Assembly (NCBI GenBank): GCA_030374805.1
Contig: JARGSG010000082.1
Coordinates: forward strand, 124,001 to 188,000
DNA: 64,000 nt
Direction: 5' to 3'
DNA from: Gracilaria gracilis
Lineage: Eukaryota; Rhodophyta; Florideophyceae; Gracilariales; Gracilariaceae
Numbering within the stretch: the first letter of the stretch is position 1; every line of letters begins with the position of its first letter. A program made the translations under genes and the position numbers. Below, piece after piece: positions 22,123-31,364 of this stretch. Under the pieces are notes generated by a model that did not search any database, had not been told where the DNA came from, and saw nothing but the letters and a program-made list of their open reading frames with translations.

Positions 22123-23460
22123 TTAGGTGCTGATATTTCTAATCAGGTGGTAGTAGATGGCGAGTGGGGATCTACGTTGCTCCCCGATGGCGCACATGTA
22201 CCGCTTCAGGTTGATTCTAGGTGCGTATTTAACGAGTCCGGAACACAGAAGTAGTACAATGAAAGGGGTGTTTGTGAGAAGAGGGAGGATACCTCTGTAC
22301 AAACGGAAGGAAGCGGGGTCCATTGATTCGAAGAGTGTATGCGCGAAGAACACTGGGACCACTCTGTTCAGGAAAAGTCTGAAAGAAAGCAGGGGATCCT
22401 GAAGAAAAAGAGCTTTCCTGAACCTGTTTTGAACACAACAACAGTACAAATAGAGTCGTCCCCTTCAATTCCTTACCCGATGCGAGAGCGGAAGTATGTT
22501 TTTATAGGTGTGTTTTGTAGAGAAAAAGATGGAGAATGTGTTGAAAAGGATTGTGAACAACCCGGAGAACAAACCGCCTGGAAATCACGCAATACATGCT
22601 GTTTTGATGGAGTCCAAGACATTGAGTGGAGAAGGACGGAGTTGGTATGTCACGGCGATTGACAGATTGAGTGCGATAACGCCACCCCGACCTAAGCCCA
22701 AATACTTATTCCTCAATGCCGAAGAGGGGCTGGTAATATGTGAAGGAGCCATTGGACCAAGAGCGAGTCTACCATACCTCGCGGCGTGGGGGGAGAAAGC
22801 CAATTCAAACAGAATAATGTGAAAGGTAGCTTCTAGAATACTGTACAGCATGGTGAGTCCCAGTTCCTGTTGGCGGGAGGAACGCTTGTATAGAAGCGAG
22901 TGGGTTATAAGAGGTTTTATAATCCCATACAGAACACCAATGGCGACCGAGAATAAGAGCGGGAATACCAAAGCACACGATAACGAGAGCATGTTGAGGG
23001 GATTGTGAGAGTAGCACTGTGCCTCGGAGAGGTATTTCGACAGAACTGGCAGACTTTGAATGGTGTGAAAGAAGGGTGGATGAGCAAGGATCTCGTCATG
23101 GGAGGGAGCTTCGTGAAGTATGTCATAGATATGACGGAGTTCATCTAACAATGCGGGGGATAAAAGGGCGTGGACACCTCCAACGGTGGCTTCTCCGGTG
23201 TCAAGGTCGTACTTCAATTGGAGGCTGTCTCGAAAGGTGACATATGTCTTGTGCGGAAAGGCATCAAGAATGATGGGTGTGAGAGTGCTTCGGTTGTGTA
23301 ACTGTACATGCGAAACATGGTGGGTGTTTCGGAATACCATTGTGGAGTGCCTAGCTCGTTTGTAGGTAGTAAAAGCGAGAAGATGTGGAGAAAGAAGGTG
23401 GAAAGCGCTGGGGGGTTTTATTGATAGCAGCATGCGGACTTTTTGTGTAAGACGTTCCAT
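22123..23460 (-). pseudogene. Gene D, left copy: multi-membrane-span protein, frameshifted
   Basis: Reads from 23,460 leftwards. The open part 23,460-22,585 (291 codons) has an N-terminal soluble region of ~150 residues with LLDELRHIYDILHEA, then hydrophobic spans (CALVFPLLFSVAIGVLYGII and others). After a frameshift near 22,590 it resumes at about 22,449-22,123 (FFAHTLFESMDPASFRLYRG, GLVKYAPRINLKRYM). The right copy (30,061-31,116) aligns through FLQEIHEICNSIRRL, the membrane spans and KEAFFISIPAMTFRLLGI. It is convergent with C, as in the right copy. I recognise no transporter family. Confidence 0.55.
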
Positions 23461-23914
23461 AGAGGGACTTACCTGTATGATATCTTTTATTTTAAGCTCT
23501 GTGAAGGGGGGCGGAAGAAGTTTTTCATAAGAACGTTAGTGCGTGTGATAGGATATTTATGAAGAGATGGAGCGAATGAACGGAATAATGAAGAGGAAAG
23601 AAGAACCATTATAGAATAATGGTAGTAGGAGTCGCGTCTATATAATATTGGAATGAGCCATGTATGAGGGCGGTTACGACACTATGGATATTGGGGAGTA
23701 GGGGTATTCAGATGTGTAGAATTGGGGTAGGAAATATGAAAAAAATTGCGACACAAAGGCTAGGGGGATATGAGCGGTTGGGACGGTGTTACGCTGTGCA
23801 AAGGGTTGGCATTGCTACCAGTTGGGACCGGAACGATCGGTGATTCTCTCTTCCTCACGTTGCGTGACCTGTAGAGTTTTTTTATTTCCCAATTTCTCTT
23901 CTACGATCACGACC

Positions 23915-24352
23915 ATGAGCGGAAACGAGTCACATTCAAACGTGAATTGGCCATGGGAGTGATACAAAAAGGGAAAGTCGCACAAGAAGTTGAGAAATGT
24001 GTTCGACGTGGAGTACGAGGAGAACGAGCTGGACTGGTGGGAGACTGCAGTGCTCGGGTGCGCAGATGCCATGGGGACTCGAGTGGGTGACGATGTGGGT
24101 CGAATGATGAAGAAGGTGACAGGATTCGTGGTGAGGGAAGTGAGGGGGATGAAAGCGGAAAAGAAGACGTTGACGGAACGCATTGAGAGGCCGGAAGAGA
24201 GCTTGAACGGAGTGGAAGTGAAGAAGGGAAAGGAAGTGCGGGGTCACGGAACGCCGGTGACTCCTGCGCCGAAGCCTGTGAACGCTAGCGGGTTTCGGGG
24301 TTTTGTTGTAAGTGAGGAGGAGGATGACAGGGACTTTGTACCAGCGACGGAG
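23915..24352 (+). pseudogene. Gene E (5' part), left copy: coiled-coil protein cut by the right copy
   Basis: ATG 23,915 (GACCATGAGC) opens MSGNESHSNVNWPWE, then a TGA at 23,960 in frame, then an open frame to the junction. It holds a helical, charged segment (VVREVRGMKAEKKTLTERIE) followed by GTPVTPAPKP, the same arrangement as F in the right copy (coiled coil, then GSPVTPGSG). The frame runs into the transposon end at about 24,353. The likely remainder lies beyond the right copy at 48,890-49,212. Confidence 0.5.
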
Positions 24353-24385
24353 ACTCTCTGTGTTCTCGGAATGCTAGTTTAGTAT
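24353..24385. repeat. Left terminal inverted repeat of the right copy
   Basis: TCTGTGTTCTCGGAATGCTAGTTTAG pairs with 48,865-48,889 reversed, with two mismatches. GCTAG recurs at about 24,387, 24,393 and 24,454. Confidence 0.65.
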
Positions 24386-24628
24386 GCTAGATAGCTAGTT
24401 TTAAAAATAAAAATGCAAAACATCAAGCAATTTGGAGTTTGCGCTAGTTGGCGGCGGCAAAAATTTTTTGCAGGGAAATTTCGTTTCCGAGTGAGGCAGT
24501 TTACGCTCCATCTTTTGCAGTTCGAGGCTAGTTGTAGTTCGTTTGCCATTTTTGGCACTTTCACATTCAACTCAGCGCTCAAAAACGCCCTGAAAATGCA
24601 CGAACACTTTACTCATGCCCGCTTATTA

Positions 24629-25594
24629 CTACTCTGCATTCGGATCTTCCGTTTCCGTTTCCTTGAATGTCAGGTCGAAGAAGTCTATTGGGCAGCTATC
24701 GCCATGATCGTATACCCTTCTCGCCCACAGGTGGCTGCCTATACCCCCCATCCTTTTCTCTCTCTGCTCCTCCAGTATGCGGTGCGCTGTCCGTGCCGCC
24801 TCTGCCGCACTCCGGAACCCCACTAGTGGCGCCCCGCCTGGCAGCTGTGGCGGTACGAAAACCTCCCCCTTCCTCTCCACCATCACCTCACCCTTTCGCC
24901 CCTTCTTCAGCCGACTCTCCCCAACGTCTCCTCCCGTCTCATTCCCCATCAGTGCGGCAGTTCTCTCCCTTTTTCGCCGACGTCCACCCCCAGAACCAGG
25001 CGTCACAGGCGATCCTTTCTCTCGTCCACCTCCACTCCCTCCGCTTCCTTTCCCCACCAGCTCCTTCAACTCCACCAAGAGACTGCACGCCTTCTCCACC
25101 TGCCCCACTTGCTTCTCCAACACCTCAACCCTCCTCCTCAATCCCATATTCTCCTTGCACAGCTTCCCCATCTCCCTCGCCACACACTCCACCATCCCAC
25201 TCGCGTGCTCTCCTGCCCCAGTACCAGCCAATTTCATCCGCCTCCGAATGTTTGATATCACATCCATTGGCACCCCTGCCTCCGACACACTCAGCACCAC
25301 CCTTCCCATGTAAAACACCACTTCCGAAATGCACTCGTCCACATGCTCCTTCAAATCACCACCGAGCCTTCTCACCCGCTCTCCCATGTCCGCCGAAAAC
25401 CCCCCCTCCGACCTTCCTTCTCCATCCCCACCGTCTCCATCCTCTCCTCCACCTCCACTCGATTCCTTCTCGACGGTGCCAACCTTCGCGATGCAATCTT
25501 CCTTCTCCGGTGCCGGCGTCTCCGGCGTCCCCGGCACTTCCGTCCGGCGCAACAGATCCATGAGCTCTTCGTCTTGAATGTACTCGTTCGACAT
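24629..25594 (-). CDS. Gene F: intact coiled-coil/basic protein at the element end (321 aa)
   Basis: ATG at 25,594, stop at 24,629, uninterrupted. Acidic N-terminus (EYIQDEELMDLLRR), Gly/Glu-rich linker (about 40-70), helical region about 75-130, a clear coiled coil about 150-185 (MGLRRRVEVLEKQVGQVEKA), GSPVTPGSGGGRRRKRERT (a likely nuclear localisation signal), then PLVGFRSAAEAARTAHRILE and a C-terminal FFDLTF. It occupies the position of E in the left copy and shares coiled coil, PVTP motif and VGFR motif. Lying ~270 bp from the transposon end, opposite the transposase, it may be a TnpA-like accessory that binds the ends. That role is inference. Confidence 0.6.
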   Translation of the reverse strand: MSNEYIQDEELMDLLRRTEVPGTPETPAPEKEDCIAKVGTVEKESSGGGGEDGDGGDGEGRSEGGFSADMGERVRRLGGDLKEHVDECISEVVFYMGRVVLSVSEAGVPMDVISNIRRRMKLAGTGAGEHASGMVECVAREMGKLCKENMGLRRRVEVLEKQVGQVEKACSLLVELKELVGKGSGGSGGGREKGSPVTPGSGGGRRRKRERTAALMGNETGGDVGESRLKKGRKGEVMVERKGEVFVPPQLPGGAPLVGFRSAAEAARTAHRILEEQREKRMGGIGSHLWARRVYDHGDSCPIDFFDLTFKETETEDPNAE

Positions 25595-25606
25595 CCCGGT
25601 CGTTGA

Positions 25607-26061
25607 AGCCGCTCAAGACAAGGACACGGTTGTGGACACCGCGCGCAATCTTGACTCCGTTGGCCACACATCCCCCTACCGCGCACCGCTATGTCTACCA
25701 CAATTTTGCCCCGCTCATTTTCGCGCCATCGCGCTCCATTTCCATAGAAGAATTATTCTTTCCAGAATTTTCCGCAACCCCATTCTTCCTCTCTGTATCA
25801 TGTTCAATTCAAATATAGCCCCAGGTGTTAGCGTAATGGTGTAGGACCAAAACATATCACTTTGAACGAATATGAAATGCAGGAATGCAATGGGTACAAT
25901 GTTTGGATAAGCAGAGGGTGTCCGTCTCACCCCTTGTTTACTTCAATTTTCACAGGTACTACACTAAACCTTCAGCAGTTCTATACTACAGCATCCTATA
26001 CTGGAAGTACAAACCGTCCGAGAAAATAAATGGGTGGTTACAGGAAGAAATCCTCAAACTA
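25607..26061. other. Spacer with no gene seen
   Basis: Neither strand has a convincing coding region between F and the Rossmann pseudogene. Confidence 0.4.
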
Positions 26062-27014
26062 CTAAAGTATATCGTTAACAAGTACATTGAGGAAGTTTGT
26101 ATGAAAGGGAGCAGGGTCCCGCTTTCCAGTGACTCTCTCTTTGATGCTAAAGTCAGTCAAGTAGGCGTTTCTAATAGGGAAGTCCGAAAAGGACGTAGGA
26201 AAGTCAGATAGACACCTGCTGTATGCGTGAAGCCTGTTAACAACTTGCTTGTCGTCGTATCTGATACCAGTTTTTAACCCAACTATGCAGATGAGCTCTT
26301 TCAAAATGATTGATACCACTCCGGTGTGTAGAGTGGCAACCTCATGCATCGAGATTGAGCCATGACAGACCCCCACGAGATTGAACGCCGACACCCATAC
26401 CAGTCTCTCATAGTAGCTTCTACGGAAGGCGTCTTAAGTTAAGACGTGACACGAGAGGCCTGCAGACCGCAACCTTTCCGCTACCATGGGCGCCCATTTT
26501 CCCGTGGCGCTAGTGAGGCCGAAGGGGCTTTCGAGAGTAACACCATCAACTGGAGGTGCCCCTTTCGAACCAACTCCAAGATATAGTGCAACCTTTGTAC
26601 AGTTCTTCAACCCATACTTGGGTAACAGGGGAAGGATATCCCCGTTTTGGACAAAGACAAGGTCCTCTCTCTGTGAGGGACGACATGCCCGAATGACGTC
26701 TTCCAATGACGACGTTCTCCCGCAAAAGACTATGGGGCGGATGGGAATTTCTGCAGAATGGCAGAATTGCTTCGTAGACAGCACGACCTTTTCTTGAAGT
26801 CCAATGCTCTGAAGTATTAGCCGATACGACCCCGGCCGACCAAGACTGCTGGAGTGTTGGCTCCTTGAAGAGCGACAGCGTCGATATTCATGTGCGATGA
26901 CTTGAAGAAGGGTGGAGCTGTTCTCTTCGCAACTATTACTGAAGCAATTACAGGTCTTACTTCTTGGTTTGAATGAAATTTCATAATTGCAGGGCTACGG
27001 AAAGTTGTGTACAT
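26062..27014 (-). pseudogene. NAD(P)-binding Rossmann protein (ketopantoate-reductase-like), broken
   Basis: Reading leftwards: 27,014-26,817 ends in the dinucleotide-binding loop PAVLVGRGRIG. A frameshift near 26,820 leads to LILQSIGLQEKVVLSTKQF and then to VFCGRTSSLEDV, LVFVQNGDILPLLPKYGL, PVDGVTLESPFGLTSATGKW and ERLRSAGLSCHVL. A TAA at 26,434 is followed in the same frame by DAFRRSYYERLVWVSAFNLV and GSISMHEVATLH, and the frame closes at 26,062. This resembles a family I recall from plants and cyanobacteria; no enzyme activity is assigned. Two lesions mark it as a pseudogene. It lies between the element ends, so it may be captured host sequence. Confidence 0.5.
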
Positions 27015-27358
27015 GTACTACTTGTAGTTTCAGAAATCGAAAAGGTTTTATGAAGAAAAACTGATTGTTTTCATTAGTAGCTGTTCCCTTCAAGGAGTAA
27101 GTAATATGAATGATCGTTCTTGTAGACAGTACGGATGAAGGGCTAAGCGGTTTAATATACCAGGTATTAATGAGCTTCATATAGTTCTATTTCTCCTTGG
27201 AATAGAAACTCTTATGAAATGAACTTTGTTGCATATAATACAGATGTATTGCTCTTCTTCATTATGTAGCTCATATAATTGTCTACCCGTTTAGAATATA
27301 AACGCCTCTTACTTGCTTAGGGAGTCAACTTTGCAGCATTGGAGTGGGTAGTAGAGTC

Positions 27359-28075
27359 ATGGATCATTCTATAATTGTTGCTCCTTCCATTCTTTCGTCA
27401 GACTTCGCCCGTCTTGCCGAAGAAGCGGAGCGTATGAAAAGAGCTGGAGCAGATTGGCTGCATGTAGATATTATGGACGGTAACTTCGTGCCTAACATCA
27501 GTATTGGCCCATCTGTGGTGCGAGCACTTCGGAAGCACACGGCTTTGTTCCTCGACTGCCATCTGATGGTGTCATACCCTGGTCGATGGATAGGGGAGCT
27601 GGCTCAAGCAGGTGCGGATGGGGTCACTTTCCATGTGGAGAGCATGTGCAAGGCACCTTACGTTAAGGGTGGTACTGATGTGTACGAGGGACCTACGGAT
27701 GAAGAGTTAAAGAAGGCGGCAAAGGTTTGTGCGGAGATCAGGTCCAGGGGGATGCAGGTTGGGGTTGCTCTTCGGCCAAGAACTGGTTTGGGGGCCATTT
27801 TGCCATTATTAAACGAGGGAGTTCTTGACATGGCATTGTTGATGACAGTTGAACCAGGGTTTGGGGCCCAAAACTTCATCGAGAATGTTTTGCAGAAGAT
27901 AAGAAATGCCCGAGTTTTGTATCCAAAATTATGGATACAGGTTGATGGGGGTATTAAGGGATTTAGAGTCGGAGAAGTGGTTGAAGCCGGAGCGAATGTT
28001 TTGGTGGCGGGGTCGGCGATTTTTGAAGCCCACGACCCAAGAGCTGTTATATCCGCTTTCAGAACAAAGCAGTAG
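27359..28075 (+). CDS. RPE: Ribulose-phosphate 3-epimerase, intact
   Basis: Interconverts ribulose 5-phosphate and xylulose 5-phosphate (pentose phosphate pathway or Calvin cycle). ATG 27,359 gives 238 residues, full length for the family, with no transit peptide, so a cytosolic enzyme is likely. TIM-barrel signatures are all present: APSILSSDF (8-16), HVDIMDGNFVPN with His35 and Asp37, DCHLMV with His68, TVEPGFGAQNF (163-173) and QVDGGI with catalytic Asp196. An extra loop of about 14 residues (roughly 96-112, CKAPYVKGGTDVYEGP) follows HVES, where most relatives go straight to the next helix. It is intronless with a TAG stop, and lies inside the large transposon between the Rossmann pseudogene and a hairpin array. 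It is the clearest housekeeping gene here. Confidence 0.93.
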   Translation: MDHSIIVAPSILSSDFARLAEEAERMKRAGADWLHVDIMDGNFVPNISIGPSVVRALRKHTALFLDCHLMVSYPGRWIGELAQAGADGVTFHVESMCKAPYVKGGTDVYEGPTDEELKKAAKVCAEIRSRGMQVGVALRPRTGLGAILPLLNEGVLDMALLMTVEPGFGAQNFIENVLQKIRNARVLYPKLWIQVDGGIKGFRVGEVVEAGANVLVAGSAIFEAHDPRAVISAFRTKQ

Positions 28076-28330
28076 GGAACCCGAGAAGAGTTTGTGTTCG
28101 GCGAAGTGCATAAAGATGAAGGGAACGAAACCAAAGTAGTTCATTCCATGTAAAGAACCACTACTAAGCATTGTTAGTAGTAGCGTTGCATAATTCATCG
28201 TTCAGTACCACAAGCAAGAGTACCGCTCGGTATTGGATGAAGGCACATGTCGCCTAGCAGAAGTTCTTTGTAGAAGAAGATAAGGGTGGAAGGTCGTGAT
28301 TGGAGACATATTTATCTTCTGTCACAGCCA
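28076..28330. other. Spacer after the epimerase
   Basis: No gene. Short 3' region, then the hairpin array. Confidence 0.4.
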
Positions 28331-28339
28331 TGAGTAGGC

Positions 28340-29110
28340 GATTTGTTACTTCCTCTGCCACAACCAGTTGATAACCAAGAGTATCACTTGGTTGTGACAA
28401 AAAGAAAAAACATATCCAGGGCACACCTTTCCTCGGACTATGGGTAGGTAGAGATTAAAGCTAAAGAACGGAGTGACATCGTCTCAAGCGAGTTATTGCA
28501 CAACTGCCACAACCGAGGCAGGCAGTCGGTTGGAGAAGGGGAGCAAGAAGTCGCCCGAGACGACGCGATGTGCTCTGTTTTTCTGTCACAATCAACTTAT
28601 AACCAAGAGTATAAGCTGATTGTCACAAAAAAATAGAGCACTTCGAGCGGCACGGCTTTCCTTGGACTATAGGTAGAGACTAAAGCTAGAAAACGGATTG
28701 ACATCGTCTCAAGCGATTTATTGCAAGGCTCCCACTACCAAGAAAAGCATTCAGTTGCAGGAGGGGAGCAAAAAGTCGCCCGAGACGACGCAATGTGCTT
28801 TCTTTTTCTGTCACAATCAACTCATAACCAACTTAGTTATATGTTGAATGTGGCAAGAGAAAGAACATATCCCGAGACGATGCGATGTGCTCTGTTCTTT
28901 TGTCATAATGAACTTATACCCTTCTTATAAGTTGATTGTGACAAAAAAAGAACATATCCCGCGGCTCGGCTTTCCTTGGACTATGGGTAGAGCCTAAAGC
29001 TAGAGAACGGAGTGACATCGTCTCAAGCGAGTTATTGCTCGGCTGCCACAACCGATAAAAGCAATCAGTTGTAGAAGGCGAGCACTAAGTCGCCCGAGAC
29101 GACGTGACCA
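28340..29110. repeat. Tandem hairpin array, about three to four ~240-bp units
   Basis: Each unit runs TTTCCTTGGACTATGGGTAG, TAAAGCTAGA.AACGGA, TGACATCGTCTCAAGCGAG, GGAGGGGAGCAA, GTCGCCCGAGACGACG, then a palindrome TGTCACAATCAACTTATA .. TATAAGTTGATTGTGACA. CGTCTC..GAGACG forms a second inverted pair within the unit. Units start near 28,450, 28,660 and 28,970, with partial units at each edge. A lone copy sits at 10,385. No coding sequence. Confidence 0.7.
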
Positions 29111-30060
29111 GGAAGAAGGAAGAGCATGGAAGGTGGGCGGGCGGTGGAGGCAGAGCGGCATTTATACGAAGAGACACGTGTGCTTCCTACACGGTAAGTC
29201 GAAATGGCTTGAAAACGTGAATTAATGATAGGGGCCAGAAGCCATGAGAGCCTCTCGTTGGTTTGGCCCCCTGAAAGGTCCTCTGCGCCCCTGAGGGGGG
29301 CCTTGGGGGCTGGTAAGGATGTTAAAGCTCTCTCTTCTGTGTCGCGGATATTTTCGTCTTGGGTGATCACAATATCAAATAGATAGGTGAAGAATGAGCA
29401 TCCTATCTGGCAAGAACGTAGTTGGGAGATGCGAGGAAAGCCATTTTTCATAGTGCCTAGTTTTTTCACTTGAGAGTGTAATATATGTATATAAGGTTTA
29501 AGTGAAGAAACAATTTTTGTTGTGAATATGATAGGATAGACGTTAGAAAGTACGTAGTGATAAGCGCATCACGGGAAACACATGACGTAGAAAAATTGTA
29601 TCCTTCTACGGTTAACTACATATCTAATTCATAAATCTTTCGTATTCTCAACACCTTTAACAAGTTTCATAACTCTTAATCGTTCCTGTTTAGTTCATCG
29701 ATTCAAATCATAAATTTATTATGCACATATCATACTGGTTCGGATAGAGCTTCATTTATACTGTTTGCTCTATATAGTTTTTCAGATCCGTTTTGAACAA
29801 TATCGTACTCTGGCAGTTCCAACGGCGACGCTCATAATGTGTTGCTACATATATACTCGTTCGCAACAGGCTGAGGTCTATTACGATAATTTACTTCCAC
29901 TCTAGCCTACGAATATCAACGGCTCTCAGAAATGAAACCCTACGAAGCAACTGCTTCCATACCATCAGCGCCACCTATCTAATGCATCACTTCAGTTGAC
30001 CTTCTCTCGCAACGTACTGTCTTAACCATTGACGGCATCTTACAACTCAAACTCCCGACT
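29111..30060. other. Spacer; decayed 5' part of D at its end
   Basis: 29,111-29,960 holds no gene that I can support. From about 29,983 the frame of D is open without an ATG (TVLTIDGILQLKLPT), matching YVTFRDSLQLKYDL in the left copy, so the D N-terminus once lay further upstream. Confidence 0.4.
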
Positions 30061-31116
30061 ATGGACAACGTGTTTGAGGTAAGAGGGTGTCCGAAGTATA
30101 TGGGTCCCGAATTTCTACAAGAGATTCATGAAATTTGCAACTCCATCAGAAGGCTTCCTATTCGCAGCAGTCTAAGGCAGCAAGATGTTCTTAGCCAACT
30201 GTTTACAGACCGATACCAAGTGTTAACTTACCTCCATCTCACCAGAGCACTTGAACAAGGACAGCCCTTTAGAAGCATGTTCAGCTTTCGTACTCTCCTC
30301 GCATCTACTCTAATTTTTACTCTGATACTCACCACTCTCTTTGGAGTCATAAGCTCTTCGCTCAGCCATCTCATTCCGGGAGACTTTCACACAGTTTATC
30401 ATTTCGCAATCACAACACTTTTTCGATGCATCGCCCAAAGTTTTCTCCATATGCTGATCATCGAAGGTGGAGTGCTTGGCATAAAAGTTCTCTTTGGCTC
30501 TCTACAAAGTACTCCATTCAGTCCACGGGAACGGTATTCTTGTAGGAAAAGGGCTGCACTCGAATTCGGTGCTTTATTGTTCACACTTCTCATTCCCCTG
30601 AACGCTATTCTCTTCTTCGTCCATCGGTTCATTCCTGCTGACGACACTCTGCAATCGAAGTTGAGGACGAATTGTGTCGCCTTTTCAGCCGGTGGCGCTA
30701 CAGTCGGGGCACTCAGCTACCTCCTCCAGGTAACTGTCCTATGCCACGTCAGTGGTTCGTACCTGAACACTAAGTTCTTCATGGACCCAAGAAAACCGAA
30801 CAGAACCTTTGTGAAACTTCTGCTAGGGGCTGTAGCCACCTCACTCAAAGAAGCATTTTTCATATCTATCCCAGCTATGACTTTCCGATTGCTCGGTATT
30901 CGGATATCTTCCTGCACCCTTGCGGCTCTTTCCTCCGCCATTTTCTCAGACACTGGTTTACTCGGCCCCGGTGCATATATACTGGCTGGCAACACAGTAT
31001 ACGTCTTAAACTTGAAAGCTGCAAATGCCCTTGTACACAGGGAGTTGGTCCATCTTAGTGCCACTATTAATCGCTTTGACCCCATCGTACACAGGTTTCT
31101 AGTTAACGACGATTGA
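30061..31116 (+). CDS. Gene D, right copy: multi-membrane-span protein (351 aa)
   Basis: ATG 30,061 (ACTATGGAC) to TGA, uninterrupted. Soluble helical N-terminus (FLQEIHEICNSIRRLPIR), then about six hydrophobic spans: LLASTLIFTLILTTLFGVIS (about 82-101), FHTVYHFAITTLFRC, ALLFTLLIPLNAILFF, GGATVGALSYLLQVTVLC, SLKEAFFISIPAMTF and GPGAYILAGNTVYVL. The left copy is ~110 residues longer at the N-terminus, so this one may be truncated. It is convergent with C in both copies, an arrangement that may matter for expression. No known family; a membrane gene in a DNA transposon is unusual. Confidence 0.6.
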   Translation: MDNVFEVRGCPKYMGPEFLQEIHEICNSIRRLPIRSSLRQQDVLSQLFTDRYQVLTYLHLTRALEQGQPFRSMFSFRTLLASTLIFTLILTTLFGVISSSLSHLIPGDFHTVYHFAITTLFRCIAQSFLHMLIIEGGVLGIKVLFGSLQSTPFSPRERYSCRKRAALEFGALLFTLLIPLNAILFFVHRFIPADDTLQSKLRTNCVAFSAGGATVGALSYLLQVTVLCHVSGSYLNTKFFMDPRKPNRTFVKLLLGAVATSLKEAFFISIPAMTFRLLGIRISSCTLAALSSAIFSDTGLLGPGAYILAGNTVYVLNLKAANALVHRELVHLSATINRFDPIVHRFLVNDD

Positions 31117-31364
31117 GTCCATTTCATACATATTAAACTTCATTTATGTGTAACGCTTTTTAATACACCCCATATATCACAAAAACGTTTATCAAAAGCG
31201 CACACAAAGAAAGGCACCGCTTTTTTAAGTCCCTGTCACACACGGGACACTTTCCTACATATGTCAAATTACTAGTCTTTCTCGTCATCCATTATCAACT
31301 GTCCTTCCTCCTAATCTCCATCCGTGTTATCAGCCTTGGAACTTGAACCTGATTCCTCTTCCTT

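Larger units (their letters stand above)
10960..24352 (+). mobile_element. Large Plavaka/CACTA-like composite transposon, left copy
   Basis: Gene order is transposase (+), NC (-), X (-), A-B-C (+), D (-), E (+). Each gene has a counterpart in the same relative order and orientation in the right copy (24,353-48,889) read in reverse. The copies are diverged (related at protein level, poorly at DNA level), so this is a family and not a recent duplication. The left end is damaged (see 8282-9733). The right part appears split by the right copy, with a possible remainder at 48,890-49,212. It lacks the methyltransferase-SET block. Confidence 0.7.

Noticed and set aside
24667-25563. Plus-strand frame of 298 codons opposite F
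   Set aside because: Pro/Ser-rich shadow of the Gly/Glu/Arg-rich F gene; F has the coiled coil, a good ATG and a homologue in E.
27344-27358. Five-residue extension of the epimerase
   Set aside because: It begins with GTG; ATG 27,359 gives the usual family N-terminus.
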